DNA of 39,020 bases from an uncultured Prevotellaceae bacterium (GTDB lineage Bacteria; Bacteroidota; Bacteroidia; Bacteroidales; Bacteroidaceae). This document shows, piece after piece, positions 17,062 to 25,538 of this stretch (positions within the stretch are counted from its first letter, which is position 1; every line of letters starts with the position of its first letter). The DNA lies in the NCBI GenBank assembly GCA_902767045.1, contig CACXFT010000108.1, forward strand, positions 1 through 39,020. The letters are read 5' to 3'. The position numbers and the translations under genes are program-made. Under the pieces are notes generated by a model. It had not been told where the DNA came from and ran no database searches. It worked only from the letters and a program-made list of their open reading frames with translations.

Positions 17062-18228
17062 TTAATCGTTGACGATGAGAAGGGCATCACCGAAGCAGCC
17101 GAACTTATACCCATGCTCTACTGCCAGTTCATAGGCGTGCATCACCAAGTCGTAACCACCAAAGGCGGCTGTTTCCATCAGCAGAATCGACAGCGGGTGA
17201 TAGAAGTTGGCAATCATGGAGTCGGCAAGGCCGAAGTCGTAAGGCGGGAAGATAAACTTATTGGTCCACCCTTCAAACTCCTTGAGCATACCATCGGTGC
17301 CCACGGCTGTCTCAGTGGCTTTTACTACACTGGTGCCCACGGCACAAACATGGTGGCCGGCACGCTTGGTGGAGTTCACTATCTGACAAGCCTCGGCACC
17401 GATAAACATCTGTTCAGAGTCCATTTTGTGCTTGGTGAGGTCTTCCACCTCAATACCATGGAAGTTGCCCAGTCCGCAGTGAAGGGTGATGAAAGCGAAA
17501 TTCATGCCCCTTATTTCCATCCGCTTCATCAGTTCTCTACTGAAGTGCAGTCCGGTGGCGGGAGCTGTTACCGCGCCTTCGTTCTTGGCAAAGATGCACT
17601 GGAAGTCTTCCATGTCTTGCGCATCGGCATGGGGCTGTTCGCGGCGGTCGATGATATAGCGGGGCAGCGGCGATTCGCCCAAGGCAAAGAGTTCGCGTTT
17701 GAACTCGTCGTGCGGACAGTCGTAAAGGAAGCGCAGCGTGCGCCCGCGGCTGGTAGTGTTGTCAATCACCTCGGCCACCATGGAGCCACTCTCGTCGAAG
17801 AACAGCTTGTTGCCGATGCGAATCTTGCGGGCAGGCTCAACGAGTACATCCCAAAGGCGCATTTCCTCGTTGAGTTCGCGCAGCAGGAACACCTCTATCT
17901 TGGCATCGGTTTTCTCTTTGGTGCCATACAGACGGGCCGGGAACACCTTGGTGTCGTTGAAGATGAACGTGTCGCCCTCGTCGAAATAGTCGAGCACGTT
18001 GCGGAAGTCCATATATTCCCCTTCGATGGGATTTCCTTTCTCATCTTTTTTATACATCTCTATGCGCTGCGACTTCCGGTGCAGCACCATCAGTCGGCAT
18101 TCGTCGCGCCGCGTGAAGCGCACAGTTTCCTTGGTGCCGTCTTCGTTTTCGAACTCGCGATACAGACTATGCGGATAGAGTGCTATAAGCTCTTCGGGCA
18201 GTTTGAACTTGAATTGTGATAACTTCAT
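17062..18228 (-). CDS. queA: S-adenosylmethionine:tRNA ribosyltransferase-isomerase
   Basis: The 388-residue protein begins [20 protein letters not shown], as QueA does. It continues with [70 protein letters not shown] and [40 protein letters not shown]. These cover the whole family. It moves the ribosyl part of SAM to preQ1 in tRNA to make epoxyqueuosine in the anticodon wobble position. It is longer than the usual 340-360 residues because of an N-terminal insertion (about 24-70). It lies 43 bases after truB and 12 before folK, in the same transcription unit. Confidence 0.95.
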   Translation of the reverse strand: MKLSQFKFKLPEELIALYPHSLYREFENEDGTKETVRFTRRDECRLMVLHRKSQRIEMYKKDEKGNPIEGEYMDFRNVLDYFDEGDTFIFNDTKVFPARLYGTKEKTDAKIEVFLLRELNEEMRLWDVLVEPARKIRIGNKLFFDESGSMVAEVIDNTTSRGRTLRFLYDCPHDEFKRELFALGESPLPRYIIDRREQPHADAQDMEDFQCIFAKNEGAVTAPATGLHFSRELMKRMEIRGMNFAFITLHCGLGNFHGIEVEDLTKHKMDSEQMFIGAEACQIVNSTKRAGHHVCAVGTSVVKATETAVGTDGMLKEFEGWTNKFIFPPYDFGLADSMIANFYHPLSILLMETAAFGGYDLVMHAYELAVEHGYKFGCFGDALLIVND

Positions 18229-18271
18229 AGGTGAAATTTAAACGATGATAGATGATTGTTGATATAGTTCA

Positions 18272-18964
18272 TTAGGCTGTTTGATTGAGCCACTCGCGGA
18301 AATGGTCGAACGAAACACAGTCTTCCACCCGAAAGTTGCCTACGCGGGTTCGCCTAAGGGCTGTGAGGAAGGCCCCACTCCCGAGTGCCTGTCCGATGTC
18401 GCGTGCAAGCGACCGGATATAGGTACCCTTTCCACACACCACACGAATGGTAAGCTGCATGGTTTGCGCATCGAAGCTAACGAGTTCTATTTCATCGATG
18501 CGCACCGGTTTGGCAGCCAGCTGCACCTCATCGCCACGTCGAGCCATCATATAGGCCCTGTCGCCCGACACCATACACGCCGAATAGATGGGCGGAACTT
18601 GCATTTGGTCGCCCACAAAGCCCAGCAGTTTTTCTTCTATCAGTTCGCGGGTGATATGGCGGGTGGGGTAAGTCATATCTACAGTGTGTTCGCGGTCGAA
18701 GCTGGCCGTTGTAGCCCCCAGCTGCAGGGTGGCAGTATATTCCTTGGTATGGCTCTGCAGCTGTTCAATCTGCTTGGTGCAACGTCCGGTGCAGATGATC
18801 AGCACCCCTGTGGCCAAGGGGTCGAGTGTGCCGGCATGCCCCGTCTTCACTCGTTTCACGCCCACCTTTTTTGAAATGAGGTAGCGCACATGGGCCAGGG
18901 CACCGAAGCTCGACATACGATAGGGTTTGTCGATGGCAAAAATCTCTCCTTCTTGAAAATTCAT
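18272..18964 (-). CDS. truB: tRNA pseudouridine-55 synthase
   Basis: The 230-residue protein shows FAIDKPYRMSSFG, then KTGHAGTLDPLATGVLIICTG with the catalytic aspartate at D48. YTATLQLGATTASFDREH and GTYIRSLARDIGQALGSGAFLTALRRTRVGNF follow. It converts U55 of the T-loop of tRNAs to pseudouridine. It ends soon after the catalytic domain and lacks the C-terminal PUA extension of longer TruB proteins, as is usual for short forms. Its ATG shares one base with the stop codon of uppP (TAATG), which suggests translational coupling. Confidence 0.96.
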   Translation of the reverse strand: MNFQEGEIFAIDKPYRMSSFGALAHVRYLISKKVGVKRVKTGHAGTLDPLATGVLIICTGRCTKQIEQLQSHTKEYTATLQLGATTASFDREHTVDMTYPTRHITRELIEEKLLGFVGDQMQVPPIYSACMVSGDRAYMMARRGDEVQLAAKPVRIDEIELVSFDAQTMQLTIRVVCGKGTYIRSLARDIGQALGSGAFLTALRRTRVGNFRVEDCVSFDHFREWLNQTA

Positions 18965-19839
18965 TAGTCAACCATTACAAGTGAATGTCCGCTGAGCAGC
19001 ATGGCAATGATGATGCCGCCCACAATGATGCGATAGTAGCCGAATGCCTTGAAACCATACTTGGTGAGGAACGAAACGAACCACTTCATGGCAAGCAGGG
19101 CCACCACAAAGGCCACCACGCAGCCCAGCAGCAACATGGCAATGTTGTGACTGGTAGCCCAGGCAGCATCTTCCTTGAGCAGGTCGAGCAGGTCGAGCAG
19201 GGTGGCTCCGGCCATGGTGGGTACTGCCAGGAAGAAAGAAAATTCGGCCGCACGCTTGCGGGTGAGCCCCTGAGTCATGCCACCCACGATGGTTGCCATG
19301 GAACGCGACACTCCCGGAATAACTGAAATGCACTGAAACAAACCAATGTTAAAGGCACGTTTCTCGTTGATTTTATTTTCTTCGCTGCCTTTATTGAAGA
19401 GCTTATCGCAGAAAAGCATGAACACACCCCCTGCCACAAGCATCACTGCCACCACCTCTACACTGTCGAGGAGCCAGTCGAGCAATCCCGACTTCTTGGC
19501 TGCCAGCCCAATAACCACGGCAGGCAACACCCCCACAAAGAGCAGCCAGTAGAAGCTGAACCTGTGCTTCAACTTGCCCCACATGCCGCTTCCGGCCGGG
19601 ACAGGCGTATTGTCGAACTGGAAGAAGTGTTTCCAGTAGAGACACACCACCGAAAGAATGGCACCAAACTGAATGATGAACGTGAAAGCGTGAACAAAAG
19701 CCTTGTCGGTTTCGTTCATGCTCTCGGGGGTGAGCCCCAGCAGGTTTTGGGTGATTATCATGTGGCCCGTAGAAGACACGGGCAGAAACTCGGTGAGGCC
19801 TTCAACAACTGCAATGATAATGGTTTCTATCCAATCCAT
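18964..19839 (-). CDS. uppP: Undecaprenyl-diphosphatase (BacA/UppP family)
   Basis: The 291-residue membrane protein has the two family signatures: VEGLTEFLPVSSTGHMII near residue 13, and PGVSRSMATIVGGMTQGLTR near 170. At least seven hydrophobic helices are visible. It removes a phosphate from undecaprenyl pyrophosphate at the periplasmic face and so recycles the lipid carrier used for peptidoglycan and for the polysaccharide made by the locus at the left of this window. It is 3 bases downstream of the DUF3098 gene and overlaps truB by one base. Confidence 0.97.
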   Translation of the reverse strand: MDWIETIIIAVVEGLTEFLPVSSTGHMIITQNLLGLTPESMNETDKAFVHAFTFIIQFGAILSVVCLYWKHFFQFDNTPVPAGSGMWGKLKHRFSFYWLLFVGVLPAVVIGLAAKKSGLLDWLLDSVEVVAVMLVAGGVFMLFCDKLFNKGSEENKINEKRAFNIGLFQCISVIPGVSRSMATIVGGMTQGLTRKRAAEFSFFLAVPTMAGATLLDLLDLLKEDAAWATSHNIAMLLLGCVVAFVVALLAMKWFVSFLTKYGFKAFGYYRIIVGGIIIAMLLSGHSLVMVD

Positions 19840-19842
19840 TCC

Positions 19843-20070
19843 TTATTTGATTTTGGGTTTGTGAATAATTGCATAAACCATCGAAACAAAACCGATGAAG
19901 CACACCACCGGTGCCACCTTGATGCGCATGGGACTAAAGATTTCGGGGTCGTAGGCAGCGTCGGTCGATTCGCCTCCGCTCATCAAAATGAAACCTATCA
20001 CCACAATCAACATTCCCACGCCCAGCAGGATGAAGTTGCTCTTGCCAAAAGCTAAATTCTTATTCTCCAT
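19843..20070 (-). CDS. DUF3098 small membrane protein
   Basis: The 75-residue protein has two membrane helices (FILLGVGMLIVVIGFILMSGG and VAPVVCFIGFVSMVYAII) separated by a loop with DAAYDPEIFSPMRI. That loop motif, the size and the position between ftsX and uppP identify DUF3098, which is restricted to Bacteroidetes. Function is unknown. Its fixed place suggests a link with cell-envelope growth or division, but this is inference from context. It follows ftsX by 14 bases. Confidence 0.9.
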   Translation of the reverse strand: MENKNLAFGKSNFILLGVGMLIVVIGFILMSGGESTDAAYDPEIFSPMRIKVAPVVCFIGFVSMVYAIIHKPKIK

Positions 20071-20084
20071 ATATTTTTCTTTGA

Positions 20085-20963
20085 TTATATCTTATATAAT
20101 TCGCCTGCTTTCATGCGCAGGAACTTATTGACCGAAATGTTGGTGCAGATGGTTGTGATGGCTATGCCGAAGAAGAAAACGGCCCCTCCCGTGACGGCCA
20201 TCACCTGCCAAGTGAGCACCGTCGCTACTCCTGGCTCATAGACGAACAGGGCATAGATGAAACCAGCCAGCACACAGCACGACAACACCGACGCCAGCAA
20301 ACCGAGCAACATGGCTTGGCGCACAAATGGCCAGCGTATGAAACTCCACGAAGCTCCCACAAGCTTCATGGTGTGGATGGTGAACCGGCGCGCATAGATG
20401 TTGAGCCGCACCACATTATTAATTAAAGAGAAGGAAATGAAGGTGAGCAGCACTGCCAACACCAGCAAGCACAACGAAACCTTGGCCAGGTTGCGGTTCA
20501 CCGTGTCAACGAGTTCTTTCTGATAATTCACCTCGGTAACTTTGGGATAGGCTTGCAATTCTTTGCCTATCCACAGCAGCGAATCGTTGTTGGCATAATC
20601 GGCCTTCAACGTCAGTTCCACGGAAGAGAGGAAGGGGTTGATGCCCACAAACTCGGTGGGGTCAGCCCCCAGCTCGCGAATGCCTTCTTTCAAGGCGGCC
20701 TCTTTGCTCACATATTGCAGCTGCTTGATATAGGGGCGGCCCTGCAGCTTTTTGCAAAGCTGCTGGGCTTCAGATTCAGTCATATCCTGCTCAAGCATCA
20801 AGGTAACGGCCAGGTTCTCCTTCATATAGGAAGAAAGGTTCTGACCTGTGAGCACGGTCATCACCACCAGCCCCAGCAATACAAGCACCATCGCCGTGCT
20901 GATGCACAGCGTCACGGTCTGCAAGCCACGATGGTTACGGGGTTTATTGCGTCTTTTTTTCAT
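20085..20963 (-). CDS. ftsX: FtsX-like cell-division permease
   Basis: From ATG at 20963 the protein has 292 residues starting MKKRRNKPRNHRGLQTVTL. The frame runs on to 21098 but crosses the promoter at 20996-21003, so the longer form is not used. One N-terminal helix (ISTAMVLVLLGLVVMTVL), an extracytoplasmic domain (about residues 45-150, EQDMTESEAQQLCKKL ... KYVSKEAALKE-type), then three C-terminal helices give the FtsX topology. FtsX pairs with the ATPase FtsE, encoded elsewhere, to regulate septal peptidoglycan hydrolases. It is the first gene of the operon ending at folK. Confidence 0.92.
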   Translation of the reverse strand: MKKRRNKPRNHRGLQTVTLCISTAMVLVLLGLVVMTVLTGQNLSSYMKENLAVTLMLEQDMTESEAQQLCKKLQGRPYIKQLQYVSKEAALKEGIRELGADPTEFVGINPFLSSVELTLKADYANNDSLLWIGKELQAYPKVTEVNYQKELVDTVNRNLAKVSLCLLVLAVLLTFISFSLINNVVRLNIYARRFTIHTMKLVGASWSFIRWPFVRQAMLLGLLASVLSCCVLAGFIYALFVYEPGVATVLTWQVMAVTGGAVFFFGIAITTICTNISVNKFLRMKAGELYKI

Positions 20964-20995
20964 TCCAAAAGGGTATAACACACCAAATTTAGGTG

Positions 20996-21026
20996 CAAAG
21001 TTAAAGAAAAAAGAGCAGAACAGAAA
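20996..21026 (-). promoter_or_regulatory. Promoter of the ftsX-folK operon
   Basis: On the minus strand a -7 box TAACTTTG lies at 21003-20996, 33 bases before the ftsX ATG. Nineteen bases upstream is TTTC (21026-21023), one base off the -33 TTTG. It is divergent from the promoter at 21046. Confidence 0.6.
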
Positions 21027-21045
21027 AGGAATTAACTTTTTTTTG

Positions 21046-21053
21046 TAACTTTG
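21046..21053 (+). promoter_or_regulatory. -7 box of the radical SAM gene
   Basis: TAACTTTG matches TAnnTTTG and lies 31 bases before the ATG at 21085. It follows a run of T residues, and there is no clear -33 TTTG. Confidence 0.5.
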
Positions 21054-21084
21054 CGCCAACCAAACAGAAAAAACATCAACAGCT

Positions 21085-21870
21085 ATGAGCACCATCATCT
21101 ATCCTGCCCCTATCTTTGGCCCAGTTCACAGTCGTCGGCTCGGCGTTTCGTTAGGCATCAATCTGATGCCGGCCGACGGTAAAGTGTGCACGTTCGACTG
21201 CATCTACTGCGAATGTGGCTTCAACCACGACTTCCGCCCTACCCTGCCCCGCCCCACACGCGAAGAAACGGCGCACGCACTGGAGCTGAAGCTTCAAGAG
21301 ATGCAAGCCCAGGGACTGTTGCCCGACGTGCTTACCTTTGCAGGCAACGGCGAACCAACCGGGCACCCGCAGTTTGCCGACATCATCGACGATACCATCC
21401 GCCTGCGCAACCGCTATTGTCCGGAGGCCAAGGTGTCGGTGCTGAGCAATGCCACACAGCTTCACCGGCGGGATGTGTTCGATGCCCTACTGCGGGTTGA
21501 CAACAACATTCAGAAGCTTGACACCGTTGACGAGGCTTTCATACGCCACATCGACCGCCCCACGGGTCACTATGCTGTGAGCGAAGTGGTGGAGAACCTG
21601 CGCCGCTTCAAGGGGCAGGTAATCATTCAAACCATGTTTTTGAAAAGACTGTCAACAGCCCAAGGGGTTCCCGCCATCGACAACACCACCGACGCATACG
21701 TTGAGCCATGGCTCAGAGCCGTGGAACTGATTGCCCCCCGGCAGGTGATGATTTACACCATAGACCGCGAAACTCCCGACCGCACATTGGCCAAGGCAAC
21801 AAAAAAAGAACTCGACCGCATCCGCGACCGAGTTCTTGCAGCAGGCATCAACTGCACAGCCAGCTATTGA
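21085..21870 (+). CDS. Radical SAM protein (COG0731, wyosine-type group)
   Basis: The protein has 261 residues. After SRRLGVSLGINLMP, the iron-sulfur motif CTFDCIYC (C35, C39, C42; C-x3-C-x2-C) opens the radical SAM domain. LTFAGNGEPTGHP is the GxP/'GGE'-like SAM-binding strand, and VSVLSNATQLHRRDV and LDTVDEAFIRHIDRPTG follow. Proteins of this group resemble the TYW1/wyosine core enzyme, but bacterial members have no proven substrate. It is transcribed alone, divergent from ftsX and convergent with the lipoprotein gene ending 9 bases beyond its stop. Confidence 0.9.
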   Translation: MSTIIYPAPIFGPVHSRRLGVSLGINLMPADGKVCTFDCIYCECGFNHDFRPTLPRPTREETAHALELKLQEMQAQGLLPDVLTFAGNGEPTGHPQFADIIDDTIRLRNRYCPEAKVSVLSNATQLHRRDVFDALLRVDNNIQKLDTVDEAFIRHIDRPTGHYAVSEVVENLRRFKGQVIIQTMFLKRLSTAQGVPAIDNTTDAYVEPWLRAVELIAPRQVMIYTIDRETPDRTLAKATKKELDRIRDRVLAAGINCTASY

Positions 21871-21879
21871 GCGGCTGAA

Positions 21880-23094
21880 TCAATAGTAAACAATTGTGCG
21901 CTTCTCTACCGAGGTGCCACCCTCCTGGTTCTTGGCCTTGCGCTCTGTCCAGTTGCCGTGGTCATCGTACTTCACGTCTACATAGGTGGTTTTCCATTCT
22001 CCATCCATGTCCGACGATACCACCGAGGTCATGTTGCCTTTGTCATCGTATTTATAGGTTTCGTTGCTCACATCATCGAAATAGTGGTAGCAGTACGATT
22101 TCTTCGAGCCGTCACTGTTGTAGGCATAGTCCTCGCCATTGTTGTCGGTGTCCATCAGGCCCTGTACGATGCGCTTTTGGCTGTCGCGCTTGATGCCGGA
22201 TGTGTAGATGGCCGATAGCGCCTGCCCGTCGTTAGTTTTCCAGAACCCGTTTTCATCGAAGGTGCGCACAATTTTGGTGCCATCGTAGTTCCATGTACAT
22301 TGCTTCACCTTACCCTTGAGTTCGAATAGTCCAAGCTCGCCGATGTAGCCCGTTGGTTGTCCACTGGCATCGGTCACACTTGCACCTTCCCAGCTAATAA
22401 CAATCTTTTCCACATCCATCCATTCGTCGAACCACTGACAGTTATCCTGTGCAATGTCACGGAATGCTCTGCTAAGTTCAAATTCAAACTCCACCTCGCC
22501 ATTGGATTCCACATGCGGATGCCCCCACATTTTCTGTTCGATGGCAACGCCATCCTTGGTGTAGCCCTCTACGATAATATTTCCATAGTCAGCGCCTACC
22601 TTCTGTATCTGAGCCACCCCGACCGTTGTTTGGGCTTCTGCTTCGAAGATGACCTTCACCGTAGGCGAATCGAACACGATATCCTTCAGGTGCACCGGTT
22701 CCTTGATTTTCAGCGGTGTGCCGTCGGCCACTTCTGTAGGTATCTCAGTGCCTTCAAGCTCGTCTGCCAGGGCATCCCATTTCTCGCCGAACTTGTCCAA
22801 CTCTTCCTTATAGCCTTTGGTGGCTTCGTTCACGTCTTTCATGTAGTCGTCCACCATGTCGAGTGTTTCTCTCTTCGACTTGCCCTCCGATTTCTTGTCG
22901 TATTCCTTGGCTACCTCGTCTTTGGCCTCCATGATTTTGTTTTCCAAATCGGCCTGATCTTTGGCCAGTGCCTTCACTTTAGAGAGCACTTCGCCCATTT
23001 TGGTGCCGCTTTTGTTTTCAACAGTGTTCTTGGTTCCGTCGCCGCAAGCCACCAACAGCAACGCTGCAGCAGTCATCATCAAAAGTTTCTTCAT
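21880..23094 (-). CDS. Lipoprotein with coiled-coil N-terminus and YD-repeat-like C-terminus
   Basis: The 404-residue protein starts MKKLLMMTAAALLLVACGDG, a signal peptide with lipobox cysteine at 17. Residues about 35-110 are highly charged and helical (KVKALAKDQADLENKIMEAKDEVAKEYDKK), a likely coiled coil. Residues 125-260 look like a beta-rich domain. The end (YAYNSDGSKKSYCYHYFDDVSNETYKYDDKGNMTSVVSSDMDG) has Y-x-x-x-G/D-N repeats like YD or WG-type repeats of surface proteins. It is probably exposed in the envelope. I do not recognise a named family. It has its own promoter and a leader of about 100 bases. Confidence 0.8.
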   Translation of the reverse strand: MKKLLMMTAAALLLVACGDGTKNTVENKSGTKMGEVLSKVKALAKDQADLENKIMEAKDEVAKEYDKKSEGKSKRETLDMVDDYMKDVNEATKGYKEELDKFGEKWDALADELEGTEIPTEVADGTPLKIKEPVHLKDIVFDSPTVKVIFEAEAQTTVGVAQIQKVGADYGNIIVEGYTKDGVAIEQKMWGHPHVESNGEVEFEFELSRAFRDIAQDNCQWFDEWMDVEKIVISWEGASVTDASGQPTGYIGELGLFELKGKVKQCTWNYDGTKIVRTFDENGFWKTNDGQALSAIYTSGIKRDSQKRIVQGLMDTDNNGEDYAYNSDGSKKSYCYHYFDDVSNETYKYDDKGNMTSVVSSDMDGEWKTTYVDVKYDDHGNWTERKAKNQEGGTSVEKRTIVYY

Positions 23095-23169
23095 TGTTAT
23101 TGGTTTTAGTTAATTAAATTCAGTATCACAATCTTTTACAAGGTGGAAAAGTTATTTGTTCTGTTCCAT

Positions 23170-23199
23170 GCAGAATAGTTCCTTGCAGAATAGTCCCTT
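23170..23199. repeat. Two tandem 15-bp repeats in the lipoprotein leader
   Basis: GCAGAATAGTTCCTT (23170-23184) is followed directly by GCAGAATAGTCCCTT (23185-23199), which differs at one base. The pair lies just downstream of the -7 box of the lipoprotein promoter, around the expected transcript start. Confidence 0.7.
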
Positions 23200-23200
23200 G

Positions 23201-23232
23201 CAAAGATAAATCAAAAAATCCGAACCGCCAAA
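23201..23232 (-). promoter_or_regulatory. Promoter of the lipoprotein gene
   Basis: On the minus strand TTTG (23232-23229) is followed by 20 bases and TATCTTTG (23208-23201), a TTTG/TAnnTTTG match. The -33 box lies in the loop of the terminator hairpin of the upstream lpxA-like gene. Confidence 0.6.
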
Positions 23233-23245
23233 GCGATTCGGATTT
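23216..23245 (-). terminator. Hairpin terminator of the lpxA-like gene (or bidirectional)
   Basis: AAATCCGAA (23216-23224) pairs perfectly with TTCGGATTT (23237-23245) across a 12-base loop. Read on the minus strand the stem is followed by a run of T. It lies about 55 bases downstream of the lpxA-like stop. Confidence 0.7.
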
Positions 23246-23299
23246 TATTTTATCCGCCAGTACTCTTCAAAGTGGTGTTGGAGTAGCAATGCAGACGAA

Positions 23300-24088
23300 T
23301 CAGAACATCGTCTTTCCTATAATGCCAAGTTTGGTGGAATCAAGGAAGCTGATGATGGTTCGAATCTCTTCACTGTCGGGCACCTGGTCTTTGATTTGCA
23401 GCACAGCATCGAACACGCTGTTCTGCCCATTGAACACCAGCCGGTAAGCATTGGCAATATGCTTCTGCACTTTCTCGTCGATGCCATAGGCCGTCATCAT
23501 GGTTGTGTTAGTACCATGATAGGCCACGGGAGCACCACCAGCCACAATGTATGGGGGCACATCCTTTGAGATGGTAGTGCCAGCCTGCACCATGGCTCCC
23601 TCGCCTACGCGGGTTTTGGCATTGGCAATGGCCGAAGTAGAGAATATGGCACCATTGCTTATTTCACAGTCGCCGGCAATTTTGGCTCCATAGCCAAACA
23701 CGCAATGGTTGCCCACCTTGGTGTCGTGAGAGATGTGGGCACCTTCCATCAAGAAGTTGTGGTTGCCAATAACCGTCTGTCCGCCCGTGTGGGTGGCGCG
23801 GTTGATAACCACGTTCTCTCTGATGATGTTGAAATTGCCAATCACCATCTCACTCTTTTCACCGCGGAAGTTGAAGTCTTGTGGCAACGCTGCCAGCACA
23901 GCCCCTTGGTGCACCTTATTATTATTCCCCATGCGGGTGCCGTTGAGGATGCTCACAAAGGGGAAGATGATACAGTTGTCGCCAATGACCACATCGTCTT
24001 CGATATACACGAAGGGAAAGATTTTGCAATTATCGCCAATCTTCGCCTTGGGGCTAATCTCGGCTTTAGGACTTATTTCACTTGCCAT
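23300..24088 (-). CDS. LpxA-like acyltransferase, divergent paralogue
   Basis: The 262-residue protein has a left-handed beta-helix (ISPKAEISPKAKIGDN, EDDVVIGDNCIIFPFVSI, IRENVVINRATHTGG, MEGAHISHDTKVGNHC) followed by an alpha-helical C-terminal domain, the LpxA layout. LpxA adds a 3-hydroxyacyl chain to UDP-GlcNAc in lipid A synthesis. The catalytic base region is kept (H118, H121, matching E. coli H122, H125). Aligned from memory, E. coli H144 and H160 are replaced by D140 and N156. It stands away from any lpxC, lpxD or fabZ gene. I infer a second acyltransferase of related but different specificity. It follows the efflux operon by 45 bases and may share its transcript. Confidence 0.8.
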   Translation of the reverse strand: MASEISPKAEISPKAKIGDNCKIFPFVYIEDDVVIGDNCIIFPFVSILNGTRMGNNNKVHQGAVLAALPQDFNFRGEKSEMVIGNFNIIRENVVINRATHTGGQTVIGNHNFLMEGAHISHDTKVGNHCVFGYGAKIAGDCEISNGAIFSTSAIANAKTRVGEGAMVQAGTTISKDVPPYIVAGGAPVAYHGTNTTMMTAYGIDEKVQKHIANAYRLVFNGQNSVFDAVLQIKDQVPDSEEIRTIISFLDSTKLGIIGKTMF

Positions 24089-24133
24089 TTTCTTGTTACC
24101 ATTTAAAAAATTCTACTTTTCTACCCTTTTACT

Positions 24134-25531
24134 TTATTGTGCGCCACCGCCAAGAGCCTGGTAGAGGCTCACCACGGCCTGCATCTTGCTGAAGTCGTCG
24201 GCAATTTTCGACAGCTGCGCATTCAGCAGACTGCTCTGTGCCTGAATCACTTCAAGATAGGTGCTGTTTCCAGCACCGGCAAAAAGTTCACGGGTGTCGT
24301 TCACATTCTGGCGCAGCACCTCAATCTGCTGTGCCTCCACCTTGCTTTTCTCGTCGGCCGAGTTATACTGCACCAGTGCATTCGAAACTTCGCTTCCGGC
24401 CGTGAGCACGGCATTCTGCCACGAGTTGTAGGCCTGCTCATACTGTGCCTTGGCCACTCGCAGTCCCATGGTGAGCTGTCCTTTCATGAAGATGGGCTGT
24501 GTGAGTGCGCCCACGGCCGAAAGGAGCCACTTGCCGGGGTTCACGATGCCCATGCCGCCGCTGTTGGTGAAGGTTCCCGATGGTGAGATGGTAATTTGCG
24601 GATAGAAGCGGCTGCGAGCAGTTTCAATGCCATAGAAACATTGTGCGAGCTTCATTTCAGCTGCATGCACGTCGGCACGGTTGGCCAAGAGCTGAATGCC
24701 CACGCCGAGCGAGAACTCAGAAGGCAGCACCTGATTTTCCAGTTTGCCGCGGGCAATGGTTTGAACGGGCTGACCGAGCAGCAGCGAGAGCGAGTTCTCC
24801 ACTTCGCGAATCTGTCGCTGCATGTCGATGCGCTGTGCCTGCACAGAGTAGTAGTTAGCCTGCGCACTCTGCACGCCGGTAGAGCGGTAGCCCACGCGAG
24901 TTTCCTTGAGCGTTTGCATCGTTTGCCAGGTTTCGTGTGTGAGCTGTTCCATGTTGGTGATCACTTTCATCTGTTCATCAAGCATGAGCAGGGTATAATA
25001 CATATTGGCCACGCCCGATATGATGTTGGCCTGCACTGACACCTGATAGTCTTTCGATGCAAGAAGCGCCACCTGAGCGGCACGTTTCTGCGAGAGCAAG
25101 TTACCAAAGAGGTCAACATTCCACGAAGCAGCAATGGGCAGCTGATAGGTTTTGGTTGCTTTCTGCCCATCCCACGATGCAATGGTTCCCTGAGGAGTGA
25201 AAGTGAACTGGGGGAGGAAAGCCAAGCGCGAAGCCTTCAGTTGTGCTTCGGCCATGTTCACATTGATGGCTGCGTTCAGCAGGTCGGGGTTATTGGCAAG
25301 TGCGGTTTCAATGAGCTGCTGCAGCTGCGGGTCGGTGAACACGCTGCGCCAGGGCAGGTTGCCAAAGGTTTCACCGGCCTGTCCCTGCAGTGTATCGGTG
25401 AGCGACACCGGGTCGCGCACAATTCCCTCGGCATTCACGTCGGGGCGCTCATACTTGCCATAGAGGCTCTTGCAGCCAGTCATTACAACTGCTGCAAGGC
25501 CAATGAATATCATATTGAGTTGTTTCTTCAT
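24134..25531 (-). CDS. Outer-membrane efflux channel (TolC/OprM/NodT type lipoprotein)
   Basis: I start it at ATG 25531, giving 465 residues from MKKQLNMIFIGLAAVVMTGCKSL, a lipoprotein signal with cysteine at 20. The upstream in-frame ATG at 25579 would overlap the pump gene. LPWRSVFTDPQLQQLIETALANNPDLLNAAINVNMAEAQL is the start of the outer-membrane efflux domain and its repeat recurs in the second half (LANRADVHAAEMKL, ARSRFYPQITISPSGTF). Long helices form the periplasmic tunnel, and the barrel spans the outer membrane. It works with the two upstream genes as a tripartite exporter, with a gap of 7 bases to the pump gene. Confidence 0.94.
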   Translation of the reverse strand: MKKQLNMIFIGLAAVVMTGCKSLYGKYERPDVNAEGIVRDPVSLTDTLQGQAGETFGNLPWRSVFTDPQLQQLIETALANNPDLLNAAINVNMAEAQLKASRLAFLPQFTFTPQGTIASWDGQKATKTYQLPIAASWNVDLFGNLLSQKRAAQVALLASKDYQVSVQANIISGVANMYYTLLMLDEQMKVITNMEQLTHETWQTMQTLKETRVGYRSTGVQSAQANYYSVQAQRIDMQRQIREVENSLSLLLGQPVQTIARGKLENQVLPSEFSLGVGIQLLANRADVHAAEMKLAQCFYGIETARSRFYPQITISPSGTFTNSGGMGIVNPGKWLLSAVGALTQPIFMKGQLTMGLRVAKAQYEQAYNSWQNAVLTAGSEVSNALVQYNSADEKSKVEAQQIEVLRQNVNDTRELFAGAGNSTYLEVIQAQSSLLNAQLSKIADDFSKMQAVVSLYQALGGGAQ

Positions 25532-25538
25532 AACACAC

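Noticed and set aside
17113..18219. 368-codon open frame on the plus strand
   Set aside because: It is a shadow of queA on the opposite strand. High-GC DNA gives few stops in this frame.
20964..21098. 45-residue N-terminal extension of FtsX
   Set aside because: It would cross the -7 box of its own promoter and overlap the divergent radical SAM gene. The product from 20963 has the standard FtsX start.
22357..23109. 250-codon plus-strand frame
   Set aside because: Antisense to the lipoprotein gene, which has a signal peptide, a promoter and a sensible composition.
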